From JBOGVA01 sp050692195 (lineage in GTDB: Bacteria; Actinomycetota; UBA4738), in the NCBI GenBank assembly GCA_050692195.1, contig JBOGVA010000074.1, positions 19,519 to 83,518 of the forward strand: DNA of 64,000 nucleotides. The letters run 5' to 3'. Under the pieces are notes generated by a model. The model saw nothing but the letters and a program-made list of their open reading frames with translations. It ran no database searches and was not told the origin of the DNA. Made by a program: the position numbers and the translations under genes. Below, piece by piece: positions 7,871-17,400 of the stretch (positions are counted from its first letter, which is position 1; each line of letters begins with the position of its first letter).

Positions 7871-9514
7871 GTGGCCGACCATCCGGCAGGCACCATCCTG
7901 GTGGGCGCCGTGTACACGGCGGACCCATCTGACAGGTGGGCGGAGTCCGTGGCGGTACGAGACGGCCGTATCGTAGCCGTGGGTTCTCGGCGAGAGGTCG
8001 CGCAGCACGCCGGCCCGGATACGCGGCGTCTGGACCTGTCCACCGGAATGATCCTTCCCGGGTTCCAGGACGCGCACGTGCATCCCGACGGCGGTGGGCT
8101 GGTGAAGTCGCGATGCGAGCTGCACGGGATCTCCGGCCGGGAGGGCTACGAACGGGCCGTCCGCCGCTATGCGGACGACCATCCCGCTGTCGGGTGGATC
8201 CTGGGAGGGGGCTGGTCCCTGCCCGACTTCCCCGGCGGCACGCCGCATCGCTCGGTCCTCGACGCCCTCGTCCCCGACCGGCCAGTCTTCCTGAAGAATC
8301 GCGACGGCCACGGAGCCTGGGTGAACAGCCGTGCGCTGGCGTTGGCAGGCATCACGCCCCAAACGCCGGATCCTTCAGATGGAAGGATCGAGCGCGATGT
8401 GGATGGGACGCCCTCCGGGACGTTGCACGAAGGAGCCATGGGCCTCGTCGCCCAACTGGTCCCCGCGCCTACCCGGGCCGAGTTGGAACGGGCCTTGCTT
8501 CTGGCCCAGGCGTACCTCCATTCCCTTGGGGTTACGGGGTGGCAGGACGCCCACGTGACGGCCGAGACGCTGTCGGCTTACCGGTCTCTGGCCGAGCGCG
8601 GCGACCTCACCGCTCGGGTCGTGGCATCCCTGTGGTGGGAACGGGATCGGGGAGAGGAGCAGGTCGAGAGGCTGCTCGAGCTCAGGGAGCTCGGAGCGGC
8701 GGACTCACTCCAGGCCACGTCGGTGAAGATCATGCAGGACGGCATCGTGGAGAACTTCACGGCGGCGATGATCGATCTCTACCTGGATGGCTCGAGGAAT
8801 CCAAGCAACCGGCGAGGCCTCAGCTTCATCGACCCGGAGAAGCTCAAGCGGTACGTCACCCGGCTCGACGCGGAAGGATTCCAGGTCCACGTCCACGCGA
8901 TCGGCGATCGGGCGGTCCGAGAAGCGCTCGATGCCTTCCAGGCCGCTCGAGACGCGAACGGCTTGAGGGATTCTCGCCATCACATCGCCCACATCCAGGT
9001 GGTTCATCCGGACGACGTGCCGAGGTTCGCCGAGCTCGGAGTCGTGGCCAATGCCCAGCCGCTGTGGGCGTGTCTCGACGACCAGATGCGAGACCTGACG
9101 GTCCCGTTCCTTGGACCCGAGCGAGTGGGATGGCAATACCCGTTCGCCAGCCTCAGGCGGGCCGGCGCGACCCTGGCCTTCGGGAGCGATTGGCCGGTCA
9201 CCACGCCCAACCCGCTGAAGGAGCTCCAGGTCGCCGTCACCCGGATCCCGGAGGACGACCCCGAGCGCGAGCCCTTCCTTCAGGACGAGCGGCTGGAGCT
9301 CGATGCCGCCATCGACGCCTTCACCAGGCGATCGGCGTTCGTGAACCACCTCGACGATCAAGCGGGAACGGTGCAGGTCGGCAAGCTGGCCGACCTCGTC
9401 GTGCTCGACCGCAACCTGTTCGAGATCGATGCCCTCGAGATCGGAGACGCCAAGGTTCTTCTCACGATGGTGGAAGGCGAACCCGTCCACGTTGCTCCCG
9501 GGGTGGGTTGGTAG
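7871..9514 (+). CDS. YtcJ-type amidohydrolase (amidohydrolase family 3)
   Basis: 547 residues, GTG start 4 nt after the preceding gene. Metal-binding motifs of the amidohydrolase superfamily are present: DAHVHP near residue 65, HVHAIGDRA, HHIAHIQ and FGSDWP. The N- and C-terminal beta-sandwich (GTILVGAVYTAD at the start, ADLVVLDRNLFE near the end) is typical. Relatives hydrolyse N-substituted formamides or related amides; the substrate is unknown. The lack of a signal peptide points to a cytosolic enzyme. Confidence 0.88.
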   Translation: MADHPAGTILVGAVYTADPSDRWAESVAVRDGRIVAVGSRREVAQHAGPDTRRLDLSTGMILPGFQDAHVHPDGGGLVKSRCELHGISGREGYERAVRRYADDHPAVGWILGGGWSLPDFPGGTPHRSVLDALVPDRPVFLKNRDGHGAWVNSRALALAGITPQTPDPSDGRIERDVDGTPSGTLHEGAMGLVAQLVPAPTRAELERALLLAQAYLHSLGVTGWQDAHVTAETLSAYRSLAERGDLTARVVASLWWERDRGEEQVERLLELRELGAADSLQATSVKIMQDGIVENFTAAMIDLYLDGSRNPSNRRGLSFIDPEKLKRYVTRLDAEGFQVHVHAIGDRAVREALDAFQAARDANGLRDSRHHIAHIQVVHPDDVPRFAELGVVANAQPLWACLDDQMRDLTVPFLGPERVGWQYPFASLRRAGATLAFGSDWPVTTPNPLKELQVAVTRIPEDDPEREPFLQDERLELDAAIDAFTRRSAFVNHLDDQAGTVQVGKLADLVVLDRNLFEIDALEIGDAKVLLTMVEGEPVHVAPGVGW

Positions 9515-9532
9515 ATCGGAGGAGCCCGGCCG

Positions 9533-10501
9533 CTACTCCTCCGTCGGACGGAGGGCGGGCTCGTCGATGCTCAACTTGCGCTGGTCTGCATCGAGCGTCG
9601 CGGTCACGCCGAGGGGCAGTGCCGCCAGGTGCTTGCCGTGCCCGAGCGGAAGCTTGTACAGCACCGGCACTCCGAGGGGCTCGAGCCGTTCTTCCAGGAC
9701 GTCTTCGATCGATCTGGTACGCGGCCACTCGGGCCGGGTCTCACGCCAGTCGCACTTCTCCAGGTCGCCTACCACCACTCCTCGAACGCGGTCCAGCTTC
9801 CCGGCCTGTGTGAGCTGAAGGAGCATCCCGTCGATGACCCAGGCCGGGCAGTCGTAGTCCTCGAAGAAGAAGATGCAACCCTCGAGGTCGATCTCCCAAG
9901 GAGTCCCCATGGTCTGCAGGAGCAGCCACAGGCAGCCGCCGGCGAGCGGAGCGGTCACCCTGCCGCCACGGATGGCGCGAGCGTACGGGTCGTCCGGGTC
10001 CCGCGGGACTTCGCCCATGGTGCTTCCCTTCAGCACCGACAGCAGCCGGTTCTTGCTGAACGTGGAGACCTCCTTGTCCCCCACACCGGCCAGTCCGTTG
10101 GAGTAGATCGTCGCAAGGCCCGTGCGCTGGCGGATCGCCACGTGCAGCGCCGTGATGTCCGAGAACCCGCACAGGGCCTTGGGGTTCTCCGAGATCGCGT
10201 CGAAGTCGAGGTGGGGGATGGTCTGCGCCGCCCCAAACCCCCCTTGCAGGCACTGCACGACGTCGACATCGGGGTCCTCGAACATCGCCACCACGTCCCG
10301 AGCCCGGGCCTTTGGGTCCCCCGCCACGTAGTCGTCCCGTTCGAAGATGCCCTCCGCGAGCTTGACGCGGTATCCTTGCGCCTCCCACCACTCCACCCCC
10401 CGAAGCACCTCCGAGCGGTTGAAGTACGGGCTGGCAGGGGCAGGGACGCCGATCGTCCCTCCGTCCGGGAGGGGCTTGCCGAGCAGCGTGGCGGCGTTCA
10501 C
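9533..10501 (-). CDS. S66 peptidase (LD-carboxypeptidase/MccF-like)
   Basis: 322 residues from a GTG at 10501 that overlaps the TGA of the creatininase-family gene (GTGA); a longer frame upstream is antisense-like and not used. The S66 triad can be placed: Ser114 in CGFSDITALH, Glu214 in FFFEDYDCPAW and His288 in PLGHGKH. Family members cleave LD bonds in murein tetrapeptides or, in the MccF branch, amide bonds in toxic aminoacyl-nucleotides. The coupling to two other hydrolases argues for a catabolic or detoxifying role rather than house-keeping murein recycling. It is cytosolic, with no signal peptide. Confidence 0.88.
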   Translation of the reverse strand: MNAATLLGKPLPDGGTIGVPAPASPYFNRSEVLRGVEWWEAQGYRVKLAEGIFERDDYVAGDPKARARDVVAMFEDPDVDVVQCLQGGFGAAQTIPHLDFDAISENPKALCGFSDITALHVAIRQRTGLATIYSNGLAGVGDKEVSTFSKNRLLSVLKGSTMGEVPRDPDDPYARAIRGGRVTAPLAGGCLWLLLQTMGTPWEIDLEGCIFFFEDYDCPAWVIDGMLLQLTQAGKLDRVRGVVVGDLEKCDWRETRPEWPRTRSIEDVLEERLEPLGVPVLYKLPLGHGKHLAALPLGVTATLDADQRKLSIDEPALRPTEE

Positions 10502-11316
10502 GGGAGGGTCTCCCGAGGCTCTCTGCGCTGGGGAAGCGGCTTCTCCAGCAGCTCCCTCACGTACCCCACACACTCGGCCACGGCGGCATCCATGAAGGCC
10601 TTGCCCTTCTCCGCCGTGGCCAGGGTGGGGGAACCTTGCACGCCCGTTCGACTGAACGAAGACCACCACGGCATCAGGCGCAGAGGGCCATCCGCCCACC
10701 ACTCCAGGCGCGCGTTCTCCCCCGCAGGGTAGCCGTGCTCATCCACCGCCTTGTCCATGTCCACTGCATCCGGGTCGATGAAGAGGTAGATCGACGTCTC
10801 CAGCTCGTCGGCGTGGGCCATGCCTCCGAACTCAGACGTGCGGATCTCCTCTACCGCCTTCACCCCTTCCTGGCTCTGGAGATAGAAGGCGGCCGCCGCC
10901 AGGACCTCCGGGTAGTCGATCATCACCAGGCGAGCCGCCATCTCGACGAGGTTCTGGTTCGACCCGTGTCCGTTCAGGTACAGGATCCTCTTGAAGCCAT
11001 GGTGAGCGAGCGAGGTCCCCACGTCCTTGCAGTACTTGGCGAACGTGTCCCAACCAATGCTGATGGGGCCGGGAAAGTCCATGTGGTGCGGGTCGTACCC
11101 GTGGGGAATGGTCGGGAGGAGCACGATCTCATCCGGCGCCTCCTCGGCTGCCCGCCTGCAGATCTCCGTGATGATGCGAACGTCCGTATCGACCGGCAGA
11201 TGAGGGCCGTGGTCTTCCAGCGTCCCCACCGGAATCAGGGCAACGCGATGCTCACCCGCGGCCCGGCGGACTTCCGGCCACGTGAGTCGCTCGTACAGGA
11301 GCGGCCTCTCCCACAT
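10498..11316 (-). CDS. creatininase-family amidohydrolase
   Basis: 272 residues. Signature metal-binding residues are present: PVGTLEDHGPHLPVDTD (E34, H36, D45), NGHGSN (H117 region) and the glutamate of HADELETS (E171). This fold includes creatinine amidohydrolase and enzymes of riboflavin/F420 and mycofactocin biosynthesis. No MftE-type neighbours are present, so the name is left at family level. It is the middle gene of a three-gene minus-strand set, coupled by a GTGA overlap to the S66 gene. Confidence 0.9.
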   Translation of the reverse strand: MWERPLLYERLTWPEVRRAAGEHRVALIPVGTLEDHGPHLPVDTDVRIITEICRRAAEEAPDEIVLLPTIPHGYDPHHMDFPGPISIGWDTFAKYCKDVGTSLAHHGFKRILYLNGHGSNQNLVEMAARLVMIDYPEVLAAAAFYLQSQEGVKAVEEIRTSEFGGMAHADELETSIYLFIDPDAVDMDKAVDEHGYPAGENARLEWWADGPLRLMPWWSSFSRTGVQGSPTLATAEKGKAFMDAAVAECVGYVRELLEKPLPQRREPRETLP

Positions 11317-11349
11317 AGCGTTCCTCCCTCAATTTCAGGTCTGCCCGCG

Positions 11350-12462
11350 TCAGAACAGGCCGATCAGGTCGACCTCCTCATACGGAGTCGTGCACGGGTT
11401 GCCGGGCGCCACCCACATCCGGTGGCCCTCGAGGTCGCTGACCATCGAGAACAGGACGGCCGCCGCCTCCTCACCCTCCTCCTCGTCCGGATGCAGGCAG
11501 ATGGCCTGCGGCTCCCCCTGGTGGTCTCGAAGGATGTCCATGACGTCCTCGGGCGCGGCCGGGTCCCGCTCCTCGATGAGCTCCAGGAGGCGCTCATAGC
11601 GGGCGGCGCTGCCCGGAGAAGGCCGAGGCCCCAGTTCGGCCAGCTCGGGGTCGAGGTAATGGTTCGTGTGCGGTCCCGGTCCCTCCAGGACGGACTCGCG
11701 CTTCCCGGTGGTTTCCACGATGAACGAGTCGCCTCCCGCGAATGCGAACACGTGGCCGTACCCGCCGGCCCGCCCCGGCAGAGCCGCCCGGCGCACCGCG
11801 TCCAGCCGGTCCGAGGCCTCCAGCGCGTGCCGGGAGACCAGGACTCGGGGGACGCCGACGCCGTTGTCGGAAGCGGTCAACGACTGGATGCCCTGAGCGC
11901 CTCCGTGCTCGTTCATGCCGACGGCCCCCAGGCAGCACACCACCGACGGCGAGGCGATCGCCCCGGCCCCGCTCTTCGGCATCTCGATGATCACCGCCAC
12001 GTTGCCCGCGTCGCCGGCCAGCCAATGCTCGTTGTGACCGAGCAGCGTATAGCCCGGCCCCGATACCGTGAAGGTCGAGCAGCGGGTGGGTCCGCCGGCC
12101 TCCGCCTCCGGAGTCGGCATGTGTCCTTCCTTCCGCTGGAGGAAGGGGAGGGTCCCTTCGACCGGCTCGAGGATTGGCTCCAGCTCCTCGAAGGCATTCA
12201 CCGCGAACAGCTCCCAGACCGGGGCCATCGCTCCTTCGGACATCCCCTTGATGGCCGCCATGCACTCGGGCAGATGCGACTCGGTTGCGGCCAGATATGG
12301 AGCCAGCAGATCCTGGAGCTCGCGCGAGGCGACCCCACGCCGCTCGAAGTAGCGCTGGTAGAAGGCCAGGGACCCCTCGATGAGGTCTCCCAGCATGCGG
12401 CCGATCTGCCTGCCGCGTGAGGCCGGATCTCCTTCTGCCCGTATCACCCTCAGCTCATGCAT
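11350..12462 (-). CDS. C45-family N-terminal-nucleophile hydrolase (acyl-CoA:6-APA acyltransferase-like)
   Basis: 370 residues. The pattern matches C45/AAT-like proteins: a helical N-terminal part with RGRQIGRMLG, then GPTRCSTFTV with the presumed nucleophile Cys128 exposed by self-cleavage, LLGHNEHW, and AVGMNEHGGAQGIQSL. Relatives process amide bonds of beta-lactam precursors, acyl-peptides or cyclic amides. It starts the minus-strand set followed by creatininase- and S66-family genes. Confidence 0.85.
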   Translation of the reverse strand: MHELRVIRAEGDPASRGRQIGRMLGDLIEGSLAFYQRYFERRGVASRELQDLLAPYLAATESHLPECMAAIKGMSEGAMAPVWELFAVNAFEELEPILEPVEGTLPFLQRKEGHMPTPEAEAGGPTRCSTFTVSGPGYTLLGHNEHWLAGDAGNVAVIIEMPKSGAGAIASPSVVCCLGAVGMNEHGGAQGIQSLTASDNGVGVPRVLVSRHALEASDRLDAVRRAALPGRAGGYGHVFAFAGGDSFIVETTGKRESVLEGPGPHTNHYLDPELAELGPRPSPGSAARYERLLELIEERDPAAPEDVMDILRDHQGEPQAICLHPDEEEGEEAAAVLFSMVSDLEGHRMWVAPGNPCTTPYEEVDLIGLF

Positions 12463-12609
12463 GGCTGTCCCCAGGCCGGCCGGATCGACTCGATCCCCTT
12501 CTCGGCCAGCTTCCCATTGTTGCCCAGGCAGATCTCCAGAGCCAGCAGGAGCTCTGGTAAGGGACAGGACCCCTCTGGGCCGGGCGCGACCCGCTACCCT
12601 GGAGTGCTC

Positions 12610-14046
12610 ATGAAGGCGCCGCCGATCTCATCCGCGACGACCATCGGAGAGCTCCGCGCCTCCGGCTACGTGGACCGCACGGTGAAGGAGGAGCTGCGGG
12701 AGAACCTCCTGGCGCGGCTGAGCCGACGAGAGGAGCTCTTTCCCTCCATCGTCGGGTTCGATGATTCCGTACTCCCTGCGCTGGAACGCGGCATCCTGGC
12801 CGGCCACGACGTCATCTTGCTGGGCGAGCGGGGGCAGGCCAAGACCCGGCTGATCCGCCATCTCGTCGATCTCCTGGACGAGTCCATCCCGGTGATCGCC
12901 GGCTGCGAGGTGAACGACCATCCCTTCCGGCCGATCTGCGCGCGTTGCCGCGCCAGGGTGGCCGAAGACGAGGACGCGGTTGACGTCGAGTGGCTCACTC
13001 GGGATCGGCGGTATGCCGAGAAGCTGGCTACGCCGGACATCAGCGTGGCCGACATCATCGGTGACGTCGATCCGATCCGGGTGGCCGAAGGCAGGTACCT
13101 GTCGGACGAGATGACCATCCACTACGGCCTCATCCCCCGGACACATCGGGGCATCGTGGCCATCAACGAGATGCCGGACCTGCCGGAGCGGATCCAGGTG
13201 GCGCTGTTCAACATCCTGGAGGAGCGCGACGTCCAGATCCGTGGGTATCAGATCAGGCTCCCCCTCGACCTGCTTCTGGTGGCGACGGCCAACCCGGAGG
13301 ATTACACGCACCGAGGGCGGATCGTCTCCCCTTTGAAAGACCGATTCGGGACTCAGGTTCGCACGCACTATCCGGAGACCCTCGGAGACGAGATCGCCAT
13401 CATGGAGCAGGAGGCTCACCCGGCAGCCGGGCGGGGCCAGGTGCCCGTCCGCTTTCCGGCATTCATGAAGGAGGTCGTGGCTGCGCTGACCGCGGAGCTG
13501 CGGCGTTCTCCGCAGATCAACCAGCGCAGCGGCGTGTCCGTGAGGTACTCGATAGGGAACCTCGAGACCCTGTCGGCGGCGGCGCTGCGACGCGCCGCGC
13601 GGACCGGCGAGGTCGAGGCCGTGCCGCGGCCGGTGGACCTCCCCGCCGCTCTGGCCGGATCCCTTGGCCGCCTGGAGTTCGACACGGTGGAGGAAGGAAG
13701 GGAGGAGGAGATCCTGGCTCGCGCGGTGAAGAGCGCGACGCTGGAGGTCTTCCGCCGTCGCCTGGCCGGGTTCGACTTCGCCCGGCTTCTCTCGAGGTTC
13801 GAAGGAGGGTTTGTCGCGGAGACGTCGGACCTGATGCCGGCGCACGACTTCCTGGCACAATTCGGCGATCTGCCCGGACTTGCGAAGATGCTCGGTCGGT
13901 TGGGGGTGGAGGAGGAAAGTCCGGGGATCGCGGCGTCTGCCCTCGAGCTGGCCCTGGAGGGGTTGCATCTGTCGCGCCGGCTGAACAGGGACAGCGCCGG
14001 GCCGTCCGGTCCCTTCCGGTACGAGGGACTCGGGCGCGAAAGCTAG
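12610..14046 (+). CDS. MoxR/ChlI-like AAA+ ATPase
   Basis: 478 residues from ATG 12610, with GGAG five bases upstream; an earlier in-frame start would run into the divergent C45 gene. The Walker A variant is GERGQAKTR (72-80), the Walker B region is GIVAINEMPDLP, and sensor sequences follow in LLLVATANPEDYTHRGRI. Between them is a cysteine set C99, C110, C113 that may bind metal. MoxR-type ATPases usually work with VWA-domain proteins as metal-insertion or assembly chaperones. The matching VWA gene is at 18162, on the same strand but 4 kb downstream. Confidence 0.88.
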   Translation: MKAPPISSATTIGELRASGYVDRTVKEELRENLLARLSRREELFPSIVGFDDSVLPALERGILAGHDVILLGERGQAKTRLIRHLVDLLDESIPVIAGCEVNDHPFRPICARCRARVAEDEDAVDVEWLTRDRRYAEKLATPDISVADIIGDVDPIRVAEGRYLSDEMTIHYGLIPRTHRGIVAINEMPDLPERIQVALFNILEERDVQIRGYQIRLPLDLLLVATANPEDYTHRGRIVSPLKDRFGTQVRTHYPETLGDEIAIMEQEAHPAAGRGQVPVRFPAFMKEVVAALTAELRRSPQINQRSGVSVRYSIGNLETLSAAALRRAARTGEVEAVPRPVDLPAALAGSLGRLEFDTVEEGREEEILARAVKSATLEVFRRRLAGFDFARLLSRFEGGFVAETSDLMPAHDFLAQFGDLPGLAKMLGRLGVEEESPGIAASALELALEGLHLSRRLNRDSAGPSGPFRYEGLGRES

Positions 14047-14059
14047 TCTCTCGTCCGAC

Positions 14060-14431
14060 GTGAACACCATCCATGCCGCCGTCGGCTTCGCCATCGTGGG
14101 CGGTTGGTTCGTCTTCTTCGTGTGGGGGCTCATCGGCTGGCTGGCCAAGCGGGATCCCGGGGCGTGGTATTGGCGCTTCCTAGCCTTCCTCCAGCTGCTG
14201 TTAGCGCTTCAGCTCGCCGCGGGGGTGGTGCTTTTGGCTGCCGGTCGCACCCAGTCCCTTCTTCACTACGCCTATGGTCTGCTGTTCCCCGTCATCGCCG
14301 TAGTCGTGGCCCATGTGCTGGCTCGAGGGATGGAGCAGGGTCGCGACGCGTTGCTCGTGTTCGTGATCGGGTCGTTCGTCGTCTTCGGCCTCACCTTGCG
14401 GGCTCTGGCCACCGGCCTCGGTCTGGGCTGA
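14060..14431 (+). CDS. small four-helix membrane protein
   Basis: 123 residues, GTG start 13 nt after the MoxR-like gene, probably co-transcribed with it. Four hydrophobic helices make up nearly the whole protein. A conserved-looking HYAYGLLFPVIAVVVAH segment in the third helix contains two histidines that could face each other or bind haem. I recognise no named family. Its 3' end lies 8 bp from the 3' end of the opposite-strand cyclase fusion gene. Confidence 0.72.
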   Translation: MNTIHAAVGFAIVGGWFVFFVWGLIGWLAKRDPGAWYWRFLAFLQLLLALQLAAGVVLLAAGRTQSLLHYAYGLLFPVIAVVVAHVLARGMEQGRDALLVFVIGSFVVFGLTLRALATGLGLG

Positions 14432-14439
14432 GGCCGCGC

Positions 14440-17400
14440 TCAGCATCCCTCTCGAATCGATCCGGGCTCCACCACCAGGTCGGCAAACGAGCTGGAGGTC
14501 TTGCCGAACTCCCACCATCCCTTCACCCAGGGCTTGACGAAGGCCATGCTCCGTCCGTAGATGAGCGGGATGAGGGCCACGCGGTCAGCCACCGCCAGGC
14601 GATCGGCTTCGTGGAACAGTTCCAGCCGGCCCCGGTCTTGTCGCTCCTGGCGGGCCCGCTCGATCAGCTCGTCGAACGGCGGGTACGCAAAGCCTCCCTC
14701 GTTCGTCTTGCTGTCGGAGTGAAGCAGGAGGCGGAGGTAGTACTCGGGGTCGGGATAGCCGGGGAGCCATCCCGCCATCACGATGGGCGCAAGGTCGAAC
14801 CGTTCGTGAAGGGTCGCCTGCGCCCACGTCCACCAGCGGGTCTCAACTCTCAAGTCCAACACGCGCTCCCAGGACGCAGCGACGGCTGCGATCATCGGGC
14901 CCATCTCGTCGAGGGCCGCCACTGCGATCTCACCGCCCACGCCGGAGCGGGTCAGGTGCTCTCGCGCTCGCTCAGGATCGAAGCGAGGGGCGATATCGGG
15001 AGTGTGCCCCTGCAGCGCAGGCGGCACGATTCCTCCGGTTGCGACCACCAGGTTCGCCGGGCAGGCCTCGCGGACGGAGTCCCGGTCGATCGCATGTGCC
15101 AGTGCCCGCCGGAACTCGACGTTCCCGGCCAGGAGGTGGTCGTGATCGAAAGCGAGGTATGCCGTCCAAGCTGCGGGCCCGAGTTTCACATGCTCAGGGA
15201 GAGAGGCGGTGACATCGGCGCGCAAGGGCGTGTAGCGGACGGTCACGACGTCGAAGGTTCCCTGTTCGAACGGTTCGAGGGCATCCTGCAACGCTGAACG
15301 GACGAACTCCACCCTGTCCACGTTTCCGGGGCGCACTCCCGTGTACGAGTCCTGGCGGACCAGGACCAGCCGATCCGCGGTGCGTTCGGCCTGACGGAAT
15401 GGTCCGCTCACAACCTGCATGTGGGGCTCTATCCACGCGTCTCCGTCACGCTCGATCGCGTGCTGGGGCTGAGGGCCGCCGTCCGGGCGGTTCATCACGC
15501 TCATGAAATACGGAGCCGGGGCCACCAGGCGGAACTCCACGGTTCGGTCGTCCAGGGCTCGCACCCCGATCCGATCCGCGTCGCGGTTCCGACCAAGGTA
15601 ATAGTCCTGTCCGTTCTCGAGGACGAAGTAGATGGCCACCGATGAGCCTGGGCTCTCGGGGTCGAGCACTCGCTTGATCCCGAACTCGACGTCCCTCGCG
15701 GTGAGGGGCTGTCCGTCGGACCACCGAAGCCCTTCACGGAGGTGGAACACGTACCGCAGCCCGTCGTCGGAGATCTCCCACCGCTCGGCCAGGGACGGGA
15801 CGATCGTCCGCTCGGGCCACTGCTCGACGAGCCGGTCGAACACCTGCATGCAGAGCTGGATGTTCGGCCAGGCGATGGCCGACTTGGGGTCCGGGTCGTT
15901 GGGCAGGAAGCTCGTAGCCACCCGGAGCGCGGCGGCGGGAGGCTCGGGCCAAGCAGCCGGCGGGATCCATTGCTCGAACGCGCGTTGGTAGGTCGCGTTC
16001 GCCTCCCCGAAGCGCAGGGACGTGTGCAGGGCCAGGGCCAACTTGAACAGCACCAGGGCGATGGCCTGGCGTTCACCCCGCCGCTCCAGCAGGGGGAGCA
16101 GTGCCTGGTAATGCCCGATGGCCTCGTCCAGGGCGTACTCCTGCCTGGCCTTGTCTCCAGCCCGCGTCAGGTAAGCGATGGCCTTGTCCTCGTCTTCCGC
16201 CGAGAGCCAGTGGTGCGCAAGGAGGCCGTACACCTCCTCCTCGCTGCCTGCGTAGCGGCTCTCCAGCCACTCCGCAGCCTTACGGTGGAGGCGAGTCCGC
16301 TTGTCGGTGAGGATCGTCCGGTAGGCGGCTTCCTGGATCAGCACGTGCTTGAAGCGGTATTCCGGCTGGGGCCACCGGCGGGCCTCCCGGACCAGGTCGA
16401 GGCGCTGCAGCTCGTTGAGCGCGTCCCGCAGCCTGCCGTCCCCGTCGCTCACCCCTTCGAGCAGCGGGAGCCCGAAACGCCGCCCCAGTACCGAGGCCGC
16501 GGTGAGGACGTCGTGGCACTGCGGAGTGAGACGGTCGATCCGGGCAAGGATCACCTTCTCCACGGTCTGGGGGAGGTCGATCGGAACCTCGTGGTCGAAT
16601 CGCCAGTCACCGCCGTCCCTTACCAGGGCTCCGGCGTCCGCGAGCATGCCGACGAGCTCCTCGAGGTAGAACGGGTTTCCCTCAGCGTCCTCCAGAATGC
16701 GCTTCTCCAGCTCATCGGGAAGGGTTCTCTCTCCGACCAGCGCGTGGAGCAGCTCGCGGTCGGCCTGGCCCGAGAGCGCCTCCAGGGCGACGTCCCGGGT
16801 ACGGTGGGCGAAACGACGAGCGGCGGCCTCCTTGACGCCCCAGAACGGGTGATCGCGCTCGGACCGTCCCACGATGACCAGCAGCACGGCCGCCTCCTCG
16901 GTGAGAGGCAGGAGCCGCTCCGTGAGCTGCACGGATGTGGGATCGGCCCAGTGGAGGTCATCGATCGCAATCACTACCGGCCGGTCCATGGCCAGCCGTT
17001 CGAAAAGGCTCCGCACGACCTCGAAGGTCCGATATTGGAGCGCCTCGGGAGAGAGCTCGGCGAGCCGGCTCGAGGCATCGAGCTCGAGGGACGATCCCAG
17101 CATGGCCCCGAGGTAGGGGTAGATCTCGAGGGCTCGCTCTTCGAACAAGCGCTCGAGGTTTCGCCGAAGAGTGACTCGCACTCGCAGCTCCGGCTCGTCC
17201 ACGCCCGCTCCCAGCCAGTCTCGGAGAAGGTCGCGAAACGGCCAGTAGGGAAGCGATTCGCCGTAGGAGACGCACCGTCCCTCTGCCCACAGCGGCTCGC
17301 GCTCGGAGGCGGAGCGACCGAGAGAGTCTCTAAGCTCGATCAGGAGTCGGGTCTTGCCGATCCCCGCCTCGCCGGTGACGAACAGGATCCCACCGGAACC

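Noticed and set aside
12463..12609. Minus-strand open stretch reading LEICLGNNGKLAEKGIESIR
   Set aside because: About 47 codons with no start codon and no recognised family; could be a gene remnant, but the evidence is too thin for a feature.
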